This document shows, piece by piece, positions 30,101 to 33,594 of a DNA stretch of 64,000 bases; position 1 is the first letter of the stretch; each line of letters starts with the position of its first letter. The notes under the pieces are model-generated. The model saw only the letters and a program-made list of their open reading frames with translations. It made no database searches and had not been told where the DNA came from. The position numbers and the translations under genes were made by a program. The DNA comes from Siderastrea siderea (taxonomy: Eukaryota > Cnidaria > Anthozoa > Scleractinia > Rhizangiidae). The stretch is from NCBI GenBank assembly GCA_964030785.1, contig OZ034978.1, forward strand, positions 7,010,501 to 7,074,500, given 5' to 3'.

Positions 30101-32890
30101 ATGAAGTATTTGCTCTCGAGAATGATGTAATTAACTAAAATACTATTGTTCTCCGGGTAAAAAAAGACCCATTTTTAATATCATACGAATTAGAAGTTAT
30201 CTTTTGTGATCTAATGGTGTTTAGTTCCTTCCAGAAAGTGTTTATCCTTTCAAAGAAAAAGAAAAAGGGTCCCAACGTCTCTATTTCTTCACCACAGAAA
30301 TAACATAGTAGAGAATTGACTATTCTAAATCTGAAAAGCATGTCATTTGTATAACAGATCCTATGAAGTATTTTGCAATGGAATTCTCTTAACTTGGTGT
30401 CTACTGTTACTTTTCAGTCTAATAGAAAGGTCTCCATGTTGAAAGCTTTCTTGTATTTTTTCATAGCAGTTGGTTTCGTAGAGATTTTAGAAATAAGCCT
30501 TTCATACAGCTTTTCTATGTCTACCTTTTCGTGTTTGTCATGACATCGACTAAGGGAAGGTACGCTTTTTCTTGGGGGGGGAGGGCTGGGGAATTTTGGG
30601 ATTTTTTTCCCAAAAAAGTGTTGGCCCTACCTTGCGTTTTAATGAAAACACTCCTGACCCCCCACCTTTAGGTGACTGACAAAAGTGCGACCCTCCCCTC
30701 ACTACTACATGGTATGTTTCATGCTGTAGAAACCTCAGAACGTTTCACTTGTGAACGCAAAGTGTTTGAATATGAATATCAGGGATTTCAATAAGGGCCG
30801 GCAGCTGGCGAAACTCGCCGGCTATTCTACATTAACTCGCTGCCTATTTGATTGAGAAATTACCTTATAATTTACGACTAACATGAGAAACATTCGCCAC
30901 AAAATATGGGCCCTGGATCGGCCAAGATTTGTTCATGAAAAACAGAAGAATCTTGCCTGAATTCTCAGTAATTTCAGCGGTGATTTGCGTTTCCTGTTCT
31001 GTACAAATACCCTAATTCTTGCTCTAGAATGCAGGAAATGCATTCTAAGAGGCCCAAATTTTCCGGGAGAGAATACCCCCGGACTCCTCTAGAATCTTGC
31101 GCCTTCGGCGCGAGTATTTCATTCTCCGCCTACTCCTAAAGTTTTGCCACATACTCAGATTCTTATTGAAAACCCTGGAATATAGCTCGATATTGAATGT
31201 GTGTACGCTGAAACAAAGAAAATGCGAACAATCAGTGTGGGATATTTACGTTTTATAGCTGAAGTTTGAATATGGAAGTATTTGAGTATTATAAAAGTTT
31301 TCAACATAAAATATCTAAGGGAAAATACACGCGCTTCTTTCTCCGACTAGCGGGCATTGCTGTTGGTTATTTTAACAGAAAGGTTTATTTGTTTATTTGT
31401 TTAGCATGCGAAATCTGCCTCTCAAAAACAAATATTTCCTACATTTCTGACAGGGTAGAGCGCATTGTTGGATCTACTAGTAGAAGCTGAAGAAACGATA
31501 CCTGAGTCAAGTACTTCTCGATACGGACGCAAAAGGACACGAGTCCTCCGAGCCGAAAACTATGTGCCATGGCATAATATACATGTACAAATGCAACCTA
31601 GTACCTATAACAAAACACCAAATTAAATCAAAGTAGGTGAAAACAAAAACTTAATCTGTAAGAAAAATGGAAAGCAACATCACAAAAATTCTCATTAAAA
31701 AATTCCGGAAAAGATGTGTGACCCTCCCTTGAATAGCTCACATGAGGTATGGCTCTCCCCTTTTGGTGCTCACTTTCACTGATGACCCTCCCCTCTGAGG
31801 CCCCAGCCCTCCCCCCCCAAGAAAAAACGTACCTTCCCTAACATTTTGACATATAGGGCCAAAGTCACCATCAACAATTATGTCACTTATCACACAGCTC
31901 CAGGGTTTCAAGAATTTACAGTATACACTTAAACACTCTTCCCTATATAATAAGATGCCATATCTCATAACCACTTTAAATGATTCAACCCCCCCCCCCC
32001 CCCTAGTCACCAAACTTGTGTCAAAATGTGTCTAAGGGATATGCGCACAGCCACTCAAAACAGCAGGTGCAGATGAAAAATCGCCTTCAAAAAATAAAAA
32101 CAAAAAAAAAACATTATGGGAAGTGCATTGACCCCCCCCCCCCCCCTACAACCTGTATGTCTGAGGGTTAATCAACAACTTTTGGGTTTACCTCAGTGTA
32201 AGAACCTGACAGGACTTTCTTTGTTTGTTAGCTTTTGTTTTGCTGTACGGTATTGTATAAAATTTTTTTGTTTCCTTTGTTTTATGTCATCTGTGAGTTT
32301 CACAGGTTCTTACACCGAGGTAAAGCCCAACTTTCATACATGTATGTTGATTATTATGAATCCATTCATCTCTAAAGATTGATTTCGATCAATTGGTTAC
32401 CCCAGGAAAGTAGCTATCAGTGTAACAAATGTAATATTTTTTTCCACCGATTGTTTGACAGAGATGAACTCAGAAGTACTTGGGCCGGACATTAAATTTT
32501 GGAAACATTTCCTTGTGACGTTGTACCCCGCACTCCAACACTTTCATGCATTAAGCTTATGTTTTGAGCACAAACCATAACATTAATTGTGAAAATCGTA
32601 AAATTGTATCAGCTTCCATAATTCTACGGAACAACGGTAAGAAATCCGAAAAAACAAGTCTTTAGCAAGCCAATATAAGTTTCATCCAAAAGTTATAAGC
32701 TTAGAGAAGTAACCTTCTACGACATGCATGCATACATGTATGTTTAAGGACAATGAAACAACGGAAAAACATCAATATCACCTTAAGTGCGACCGCAATC
32801 AAACTAGGATCAATCTATGCTTTACAAAGATGCACTTTACCTTTTTAAAGGCTTCACTGTTGACCACACGACGTTGTAAATCAAATCCAT
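239..32890 (-). CDS. MED16: MED16, Mediator tail subunit (5' part, nine coding exons)
   Basis: This is Mediator subunit 16, a nuclear WD40-type beta-propeller protein of the Mediator tail module that links transcription activators to RNA polymerase II. Nine exons join in frame on the minus strand: 32890-32841, 25957-25832, 23376-23317, 22617-22515, 20866-20771, 12587-12432, 2839-2740, 2019-1936 and 304-239. All have AG acceptors and GT donors with matching phases. The joined product is about 280 residues and follows vertebrate MED16 colinearly: MDLIYNVVW start, [70 protein letters not shown]. Human MED16 is about 870 residues, so the remaining two thirds lie left of base 1. The introns are inflated by transposons; intron 6 alone is 9.6 kb and holds the tyrosine-recombinase element. 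The exons look intact. Identity is by recalled family alignment, not a search. Confidence 0.9.
305..1935. other. MED16 intron 8, no gene seen
   Basis: No coding signal is recognised here. About 985-1110 is a degenerate low-complexity stretch rich in GTTCATTG-like words. A worn copy of the TTAA/CCCTTT repeat family lies just outside it, at about 45-145, ending in gaagggttaa. Confidence 0.6.
1936..2019 (-). CDS. MED16: MED16 coding exon 8
   Basis: The exon is 84 nt and encodes [20 protein letters not shown], matching MED16 GGNIVVATADG--SPVQFYK. The acceptor ctttttag is placed so that frame is kept with exon 7; the donor is gtatga. Confidence 0.87.
2085..2330. repeat. GC-rich unclassified insert in MED16 intron 7
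   Basis: A 200 bp GC-rich block interrupts AT-rich intron. It ends near tagggtggtgttacacg, which resembles a transposon end. No second end or coding capacity is visible, so the class is unknown. Confidence 0.25.
2740..2839 (-). CDS. MED16: MED16 coding exon 7
   Basis: The exon is 100 nt and encodes [10 protein letters not shown] then [13 protein letters not shown], matching the MED16 segment VSLLKP, RGRVALADIAFT. The acceptor ttttctag lies only about 26 nt downstream, in gene sense, of the 400 bp (CTTC)n tract. Confidence 0.87.
2866..3266. repeat. (AAGG)n homopurine microsatellite, about 400 bp
   Basis: An almost pure AAGG/AAAG tract begins about 26 bp from the MED16 exon 7 acceptor and ends at the left end of the recombinase element. 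On the MED16 sense strand it is a 400 nt polypyrimidine run. A short (GGAA)5 at 9743-9763 on the far side suggests the element inserted into this tract. Reading frames through it are artefacts. Confidence 0.95.
3473..3487. promoter_or_regulatory. GGAAC-N5-GTTCC palindrome at element left end
   Basis: GGAAC-taagt-GTTCC has the same arms and spacer length as the array at the right end. A half site GGAAC lies at 3458-3462. Its presence about 200 bp inside the left terminus links the two ends of the element. Confidence 0.6.
3589..4362. repeat. 774 bp foldback (near-perfect inverted repeat)
   Basis: Two arms of roughly 290-385 bp are reverse complements around a centre near 3975, which is AT-only (ATT/AAT). 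The arms carry repeated words of the type ACGGATTTCACGGAGTA in both orientations. It lies between the left end of the recombinase element and the first recognised exon of the PIP-box gene. It is either part of the element or a later insertion into it. Confidence 0.9.
4384..4391 (+). promoter_or_regulatory. Possible TATA box for PIP-box gene
   Basis: TATATA at 4385-4390 lies about 150 bp upstream of the first good in-frame ATG (4540). The two opposite-strand genes of the element also have TATA-type boxes close to their starts, which supports this weak call. Confidence 0.3.
4540..5441 (+). CDS. Element-borne acidic protein with C-terminal PIP box
   Basis: Three exons, 4540-4825, 4993-5064 and 5170-5441, join through phase-1 introns (gtaagc...acag, gtgagt...tcag) into 209 residues. 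The N-terminal half is helical and charged ([15 protein letters not shown], then [15 protein letters not shown] helices), followed by an acidic run ([11 protein letters not shown]). The last exon has a basic CDK-type site SPTRKRR. The protein ends in [12 protein letters not shown], a textbook PCNA-interacting motif (Q-x-x-I-x-x-F-F) at the extreme C terminus. The frame stays open upstream to 4366 with protein-like sequence, so the true start could lie in a lost or foldback-displaced exon; ATG 4540 has a good context (AAAATGG). ATTAAA at about 5462 can serve as the poly(A) signal. No family was recognised. PCNA recruitment is inferred from the motif alone. Confidence 0.65.
5528..5640 (-). pseudogene. 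Duplicated C-terminal piece of the cyclin-like gene
   Basis: Read on the minus strand this repeats the end of the neighbouring cyclin-like gene: PTPVP, then [15 protein letters not shown], then after a one-base frame change VEYYDMIGL and TGA. The first copy reads [28 protein letters not shown]. The piece is therefore a diverged tandem duplicate of the last about 35 codons, frameshifted near 5560. Confidence 0.6.
5660..6025 (-). pseudogene. Cyclin-box-like protein of the element, one in-frame stop
   Basis: One frame runs from ATG 6025 to TAA 5660 with a single internal TAA at 5812-5810. Before the stop: [11 protein letters not shown], then [11 protein letters not shown], then [16 protein letters not shown]. 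After it: LENSD..., [18 protein letters not shown]. The order (adaptor helix, L-A-x-x-L-L-x-R-x-L, R-x-x-L...CLFIA-K-x-E, then [12 protein letters not shown]) is that of a cyclin N-box, where CLFIA is normally followed by xK-x-E. The stop sits exactly where lysine is expected, so AAA to TAA is likely. A TATA-type box (TTATAAA, 6072-6066) lies about 40 bp upstream. The length (121 codons) fits a single cyclin box. Identification is by pattern only. Confidence 0.6.
6066..6072 (-). promoter_or_regulatory. TATA box of the cyclin-like gene
   Basis: TTATAAA on the minus strand is centred about 44 bp upstream of the ATG at 6025, which is right for a very short leader. Confidence 0.4.
6222..8000 (-). 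CDS. Tyrosine recombinase with C2H2 finger and telobox-like Myb domain
   Basis: The 592-residue open frame starts at ATG 8000 ([10 protein letters not shown]); a GTG-led extension upstream is leader. Domains in order: C2H2-type finger at about 36-60 (C36, C41, H55, H60); linker and helical DNA-binding region at about 105-270; tyrosine-recombinase catalytic core at about 285-440 with R302 (SRPMTYQYL), K330/K334, H397-x-x-R400 ([10 protein letters not shown]), H427 (KHSS) and nucleophile Y436 (ARVHYQK); Myb/SANT domain at 538-585 ([25 protein letters not shown]), telobox-like. All catalytic residues are present and there is no stop, so it may be active. It would cut and rejoin DNA through a 3'-phosphotyrosine in the nucleus. 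Recombinases of this kind drive Cryptons, DIRS and Starships; the finger-YR-Myb order matches none I know. A TATA box lies about 55 bp upstream. Confidence 0.85.
   Translation of the reverse strand: MSKKCKQVDWAKVANALTKPKRLHLEKDESDGLFHCPIQACDHDGFGTQRGCRKHVTRKHRWFFYFDQKPSNAEIEASQVSDCNESPKKSKPTSASKPIPTFEPSGAIAKEFLSWLTGSGGGKSDRKAPQIVSKSLKFLRFCCEDEDELTWKNVDYSLCSPNLLFKFADMMQDTWNLGHAGRLGYLDAIGELVQFRKVSEGLSDTVARGLTVTETYLKRVRRTVSKMMRLQWTSDLDIDVLEAKGHWASLDELLEVVSHYLPRYEEVLKKCRDNPGSVCSGDLSFATKFLAVYLFIKVKGSRPMTYQYLTVDMVRAAKTNGGFIDQKMFKTAGKYGFDSLLLTNTNMKVLDGYIHHIRPLQKPVCDYVLMTRNGGQHNKLGELMSKLVFDAIGKYVHPTRYRQIVETASSNQLSAREQDAVSEDQKHSSVVARVHYQKQRSREVATKARQCLDKLHGDKGTKLEEDVISRLPDISSASSQEHDAHHLSGGSTEEVESAEEALPLKWESNLGEIPRLTRQRAFKVANIGRTCNRKKALLFTPDEDRYLKAGLKRYGYGQWTAILRDSEFHFQKGRSSDSLKKRAVAKFCKEPR
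8054..8060 (-). promoter_or_regulatory. TATA box of the recombinase gene
   Basis: TATAAAA on the minus strand lies about 54-60 bp upstream of the ATG at 8000, giving a predicted leader of about 30 nt. A gtaagt just downstream could instead be a splice donor for a tiny intron ending in cctcccaag. Confidence 0.45.
8337..8980. repeat. 128 bp tandem repeat, five copies
   Basis: The word ctttaatgaa recurs at 8341, 8469, 8597, 8725 and 8853, exactly 128 bp apart, with almost no divergence. Each unit has two GGAAC-N5-GTTCC palindromes plus further half sites. The short minus-strand reading frames across it shift frame from copy to copy and are not genes. Confidence 0.97.
8401..9573. promoter_or_regulatory. 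Array of GGAAC-N5-GTTCC palindromes (subterminal site cluster)
   Basis: Ten copies lie in the 128 bp repeats (first at 8401-8415 and 8455-8469; the last one is degenerate). Beyond them are nine non-tandem copies at 9024, 9054, 9096, 9128, 9171, 9234, 9296, 9339 and 9391. Their arms are constant and their spacers differ (tgcac, ttcac, gaaat, aaaca, tgttg, aatac, aatgc; N4 at 9171 and 9339). Half sites continue to 9573. Constant arms with free spacers look like a bound dyad rather than copied sequence. The likely ligand is the element's own recombinase or Myb/finger protein, which is inference. Confidence 0.8.
9743..9763. repeat. Short (GGAA)5 tract at right flank of element
   Basis: This is the far-side counterpart of the long (AAGG)n tract at 2866-3266, in the same orientation. 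It is consistent with insertion of the element into a single microsatellite. Confidence 0.7.
9896..10165. repeat. Dispersed repeat with CCCCAGGGGCATTA heads, two tandem copies
   Basis: One copy (about 9896-10077) begins agccccaggggcatta and ends tctggggcaagtgaccacc. A second partial copy follows directly. Related copies are at 10855-10935 and 15078-15302. The family has no coding capacity. Confidence 0.7.
10320..10440 (+). repeat. tRNA-derived SINE head
   Basis: A 73 nt tRNA-like sequence (10320-10392) has a good A box (TAGCTCAGTTGG), a good B box (GAGTTCAAATCC), a wobble-tolerant 7 bp acceptor stem and an intact D arm. The anticodon stem does not pair and position 33 is not T, so it is not a functional tRNA gene. 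A tail with tttttctttgatcc follows, typical of cnidarian tRNA SINEs. Confidence 0.65.
10855..10935. repeat. Partial copy of the CCCCAGGGG dispersed repeat
   Basis: tctggggcaagtgaccacc is followed by gggtattactagacccc and gcggggtaa, the end also seen at 15230-15302. Confidence 0.6.
11561..11774. mobile_element. TTAA-flanked CCCTTT MITE, single-unit copy
   Basis: The ends are TTAA-CCCTTTCAATCC and GGAGTGAAAGGG-TTAA. TTAA target sites and CCYTT ends are known for piggyBac; relation to piggyBac is inference. The interior contains one unit related to the 106 bp array at 43.3 kb. Confidence 0.75.
12432..12587 (-). CDS. MED16: MED16 coding exon 6
   Basis: The exon is 156 nt (52 codons) and contains KKLSDRFK then [15 protein letters not shown], matching MED16 EKFSRVKF and MEGWIAVTVSGLV. 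The donor is gtatgt. The next intron (12,431 to 2,840) contains the 6.5 kb recombinase element. Confidence 0.88.
13485..13580. repeat. Left half of a foldback repeat, split by insertion
   Basis: It ends tttctcaggactaca. Its continuation cactcacccagacgatcat is found at 17878. The intact family copy is at 39656-39918, so the 4.3 kb between is an insertion. Confidence 0.75.
14690..15470. repeat. Diverged tandem repeat with a nested insertion
   Basis: Repeated words (cacatcatgaaaactt, ttcaccttt or ttcgccttt, gccgtttcaat, ctttatg, tagaaccgaagat) recur about every 230 bp, ignoring the insert. The unit beginning near 14930 is interrupted at 15078-15302 by a copy of the CCCCAGGGG repeat. Weak relatives lie at 13870 and 17095. 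Confidence 0.6.
15078..15302. repeat. CCCCAGGGG dispersed repeat nested in tandem array
   Basis: This is a full-length-looking copy, from agccccaggggcattaccc to gacggcggggtaac. It splits a satellite unit between gctttaat and acaaacactctctgaa. Confidence 0.65.
15480..17500. other. Interior of the 4.3 kb element, no gene seen
   Basis: The longest open frames are about 115 codons and lack domain or codon signals. Near 17,505 there is a short (caagttt)n run. Nothing else is supported. Confidence 0.5.
18385..18620 (+). pseudogene. THAP-domain remnant
   Basis: The translation keeps the C-terminal half of a THAP finger: [19 protein letters not shown] then IPTIWKKEP, where THAP proteins have C-x-x-HF...F and (V/I)PTIW. 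The first zinc cysteines are not found in frame, so the N-terminal half is lost or frameshifted. A donor-like gtaatt follows AAGACGAAAG. Confidence 0.6.
18950..19405 (+). pseudogene. LINE 3' fragment with (TTG)n tail
   Basis: The frame 19007-19196 reads [19 protein letters not shown] then [12 protein letters not shown], the C-terminal Cys/His motif of many non-LTR reverse-transcriptase proteins. The copy ends in gttgttgttgttc. It is 5'-truncated and nested in the THAP element. Confidence 0.65.
20030..20200. repeat. Small repeat with GTGGATAA ends
   Basis: Inverted ends cagtggataaaagtta and ttttatccaccg enclose about 140 bp. It is nested in the decayed THAP element. Confidence 0.45.
20304..20465 (-). 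pseudogene. Candidate acidic first exon in THAP element
   Basis: ATG 20465 opens [20 protein letters not shown] and further acidic, serine-rich sequence with SPYD, then a possible donor gtaaga or a stop at 20304. It sits where the other THAP element has the acidic first exon of its ballast-domain gene (also containing PYD). No ballast exons follow, so the link is tentative. Confidence 0.3.
20771..20866 (-). CDS. MED16: MED16 coding exon 5
   Basis: The exon is 96 nt (32 codons, phase 0) and encodes [10 protein letters not shown] then [13 protein letters not shown], as in MED16 (DHLANSWE, VALSWLHNGVK). The acceptor is ctag and the donor gtatg. Confidence 0.88.
20867..22514. other. MED16 intron 4, no gene or clear element
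   Basis: This is AT-rich intron with no recognised repeats or coding segments. Confidence 0.5.
22515..22617 (-). CDS. MED16: MED16 coding exon 4
   Basis: The exon is 103 nt, ends in phase 0, and encodes a WD40 blade: [20 protein letters not shown] then VCKIWAM. It matches the MED16 blade with LEWD-SGSRLLSAD and IKCWSM. Confidence 0.88.
22880..23045. repeat. Degenerate GTTGTGTT-rich tandem, about 70 bp by two
   Basis: Two runs, each with gtgttgc(g/a)atttgctgtgtgt and a ttttccctgtt end, repeat side by side in MED16 intron 3. Confidence 0.5.
23097..23310. mobile_element. TTAA-flanked CCCTTT MITE beside MED16 exon 3
   Basis: The ends are TTAA-CCCTTTAAGCCCC and GGGGCATAAAGGG-TTAA. The right TTAA ends at 23310, immediately next to the exon 3 donor (gtaatt at 23316-23311 in gene sense). 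Confidence 0.75.
23317..23376 (-). CDS. MED16: MED16 coding exon 3
   Basis: The exon is 60 nt and encodes [19 protein letters not shown], matching the MED16 strand pattern MIHILDTEHPWD. Its donor gtaatt (23316-23311) lies directly beside a TTAA-flanked MITE that ends at 23310. Confidence 0.85.
23700..23875. repeat. Dispersed repeat with GAGGAAAACC word
   Basis: ggaggaaaaccaaagcaccc, then agaaaaccc, and a tRNA-like end cactgcaccacc resemble a widespread marine-animal SINE-type repeat. The copy is worn. Confidence 0.35.
24110..24192. repeat. (ATT)n microsatellite
   Basis: An ATT run lies directly before the truncated retroelement. The sequence attatt also follows its A-rich tail, so the retroelement probably inserted here. 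Confidence 0.9.
24198..25137 (+). pseudogene. 5'-truncated retroelement, nuclease-like C terminus
   Basis: The open frame to 24794 reads [17 protein letters not shown], then [50 protein letters not shown] and [20 protein letters not shown]. This block is common at the C terminus of reverse-transcriptase-like proteins in cnidarians. R-L-D-I...F-D-V-R-V has the look of a PD-(D/E)XK nuclease core (the D...DxV elements), which is inference. The reverse transcriptase itself is missing. An AT-rich 3' region and an A-rich tail (25100-25137) follow. Confidence 0.6.
25140..25831. other. MED16 intron 2, no gene seen
   Basis: Only a short (GAT)n run at about 25693-25715 stands out. Open frames here are not protein-like. 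Confidence 0.5.
25832..25957 (-). CDS. MED16: MED16 coding exon 2
   Basis: The exon is 126 nt and enters and leaves in phase 2. It contains [16 protein letters not shown], the most conserved N-terminal block of MED16. The acceptor follows tttttacag and the donor is gtattg. A serine- and asparagine-rich loop follows the conserved block. Confidence 0.88.
25958..27100. other. MED16 intron 1, left part
   Basis: It holds (GGTAA)n at about 26350-26385 and a partial copy of the foldback repeat (gagtgtacatgtagtcctgagaagga) at about 26735-26765. No gene is seen. Confidence 0.5.
27105..27304. repeat. Left part of foldback repeat, split by LINE
   Basis: It starts gatcgtctgggtgagtgtag and passes through agtcctgagaaggactg and ttccgctcaggttgtcgaga to cacaaacagtcc. 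It resumes after the LINE at 29892. Confidence 0.75.
27305..29891 (+). mobile_element. Tx1/L1-like LINE fragment, degenerate, 2.6 kb
   Basis: Successive frames show reverse-transcriptase blocks in order: [52 protein letters not shown], then FVDDMTLF (active-site box, normally [FY]xDD with T), [11 protein letters not shown], and the C-terminal [15 protein letters not shown]. Frameshifts at about 27715, 27985, 28410 and elsewhere kill it, and the endonuclease half is absent. An A-rich tail ends it. ACAGTCC at 27298-27304 and 29892-29898 is the target duplication. Confidence 0.85.
29892..29985. repeat. Right part of foldback repeat, split by LINE
   Basis: cagtccttctcaggacta, cacgatcataatttacc, then a tail with cctgggttcaaacc, which resembles a B box. 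Confidence 0.7.
30135..30530 (-). pseudogene. Second Tx1/L1-like LINE C-terminal fragment
   Basis: On the minus strand it reads [30 protein letters not shown], then [12 protein letters not shown], colinear with the C terminus of the LINE at 29.0-29.3 kb. It is opposite in orientation and diverged. Confidence 0.7.
30554..31838. mobile_element. 1.3 kb PIF/Harbinger-like MITE
   Basis: Inverted ends GGGAAGGTACGCTTTTTCTT and GGGAAGGTACGTTTTTTCTT both continue into GGGGGGGGAGGGCTGGGG. TAA flanks both sides (30551-30553, 31839-31841); a 3 bp TWA duplication is the PIF/Harbinger rule. There is no coding capacity. Confidence 0.7.
31842..32170. other. MED16 intron 1 with two poly-C runs
   Basis: C runs are at about 31989-32003 and 32132-32146. 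No gene is seen. Confidence 0.5.
32178..32334. repeat. 157 bp MITE
   Basis: The inverted ends GGGTTTACCTCAGTGTAAGA and, complemented, GGCTTTACCTCGGTGTAAGA are about 32 bp long, with an AT-rich interior. Confidence 0.7.
32841..32890 (-). CDS. MED16: MED16 coding exon 1 (start codon)
   Basis: The ATG at 32890-32888 opens [16 protein letters not shown], matching the MED16 N terminus (MDL-Y--.W). The donor is gtaaag at 32840-32835 and the exon ends in phase 2 (AG). An upstream in-frame ATG at 32926 is closed by TAA, so this ATG is the start. Confidence 0.85.
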
Positions 32891-32893
32891 GTC

Positions 32894-32926
32894 TTATCCC
32901 ACCGAAAAGCTTCCTTCTTCCGCCAT
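32894..32926 (-). CDS. Upstream ORF in MED16 leader, ten codons
   Basis: ATG GCG GAA ... GGA TAA encodes MAEEGSFSVG, in frame with MED16, and stops one codon before the MED16 ATG. Its ATG context (AATATGG) is good, so it could lower MED16 translation or allow reinitiation. Whether it lies in the transcript depends on the unmapped start site. Confidence 0.45.
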   Translation of the reverse strand: MAEEGSFSVG

Positions 32927-33333
32927 ATTGAATGAGGAGCCGCTGGCCGGTGTGATTGTGGCGTGACCGGAAGTGCTTTTCTCAAATTTCGCGATGAGAC
33001 AGGAAGTGAGGGACGTGACAGATCAAACCGAACAAAGGTTGCGAATTTAATCAGGAATTTAATAGTGCAGTGTGCAAACACAGTCTGGAGTTACTTTCTT
33101 GCGGAGATTGTATTTTCATCGGAGTTTCATAACCAAGGCTTTTCCAGTTCCTTCCTTACAAAATTTTTACGGATTTCAAACTGCAGAGTTTCTGTTGGTT
33201 CATTGCAAGACGGAGACCTCACTGCTCATTTCATACAGTGCGGGTCTTTCGATTCCACACAGTTGCGACATTCAATCGCTCGAGCTCTCGACCCGTCGAG
33301 AGATAAACACATTAGAGAGCTTCTGATTTTATC
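32927..33333. promoter_or_regulatory. Divergent MED16 / RILPL promoter
   Basis: About 400 bp separates the two oppositely directed gene starts. ACCGGAAGTG (32966-32975) is a consensus ETS/GABP site and AGGAAGTGA (33001-33009) a second one. There is no TATA box near either start. This is the usual make-up of a bidirectional housekeeping promoter. Confidence 0.6.
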
Positions 33334-33594
33334 ATGGCTACAGATCTAACTACCGCCGATGTTTACGAAGAAGCTTCCCTCATCGGACAAGACATCGAGA
33401 AGATCATCGAGCGATTCGGCCATGACGCGGTAATGGATTTGATGCCGAAAATTATTCGCGTACTTGAGAAACTCGAATTGATTGTTGGCGAAAAAGAGAA
33501 GGACAGACTCGAAATCGCGGAATTGAAACTCGAAAACGAGAGACTGTACTTGGAGATAAAGCGAGAAGCGAGCCAGAGGAGAAAACTAGATGAG
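33334..33594 (+). CDS. RILPL exon 1 (RH1 domain)
   Basis: Starts MATDLTTADVYEEA. It is 87 codons long, phase 0, with donor gtaagg. It encodes the RH1 four-helix region and the start of the coiled coil. Confidence 0.88.
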
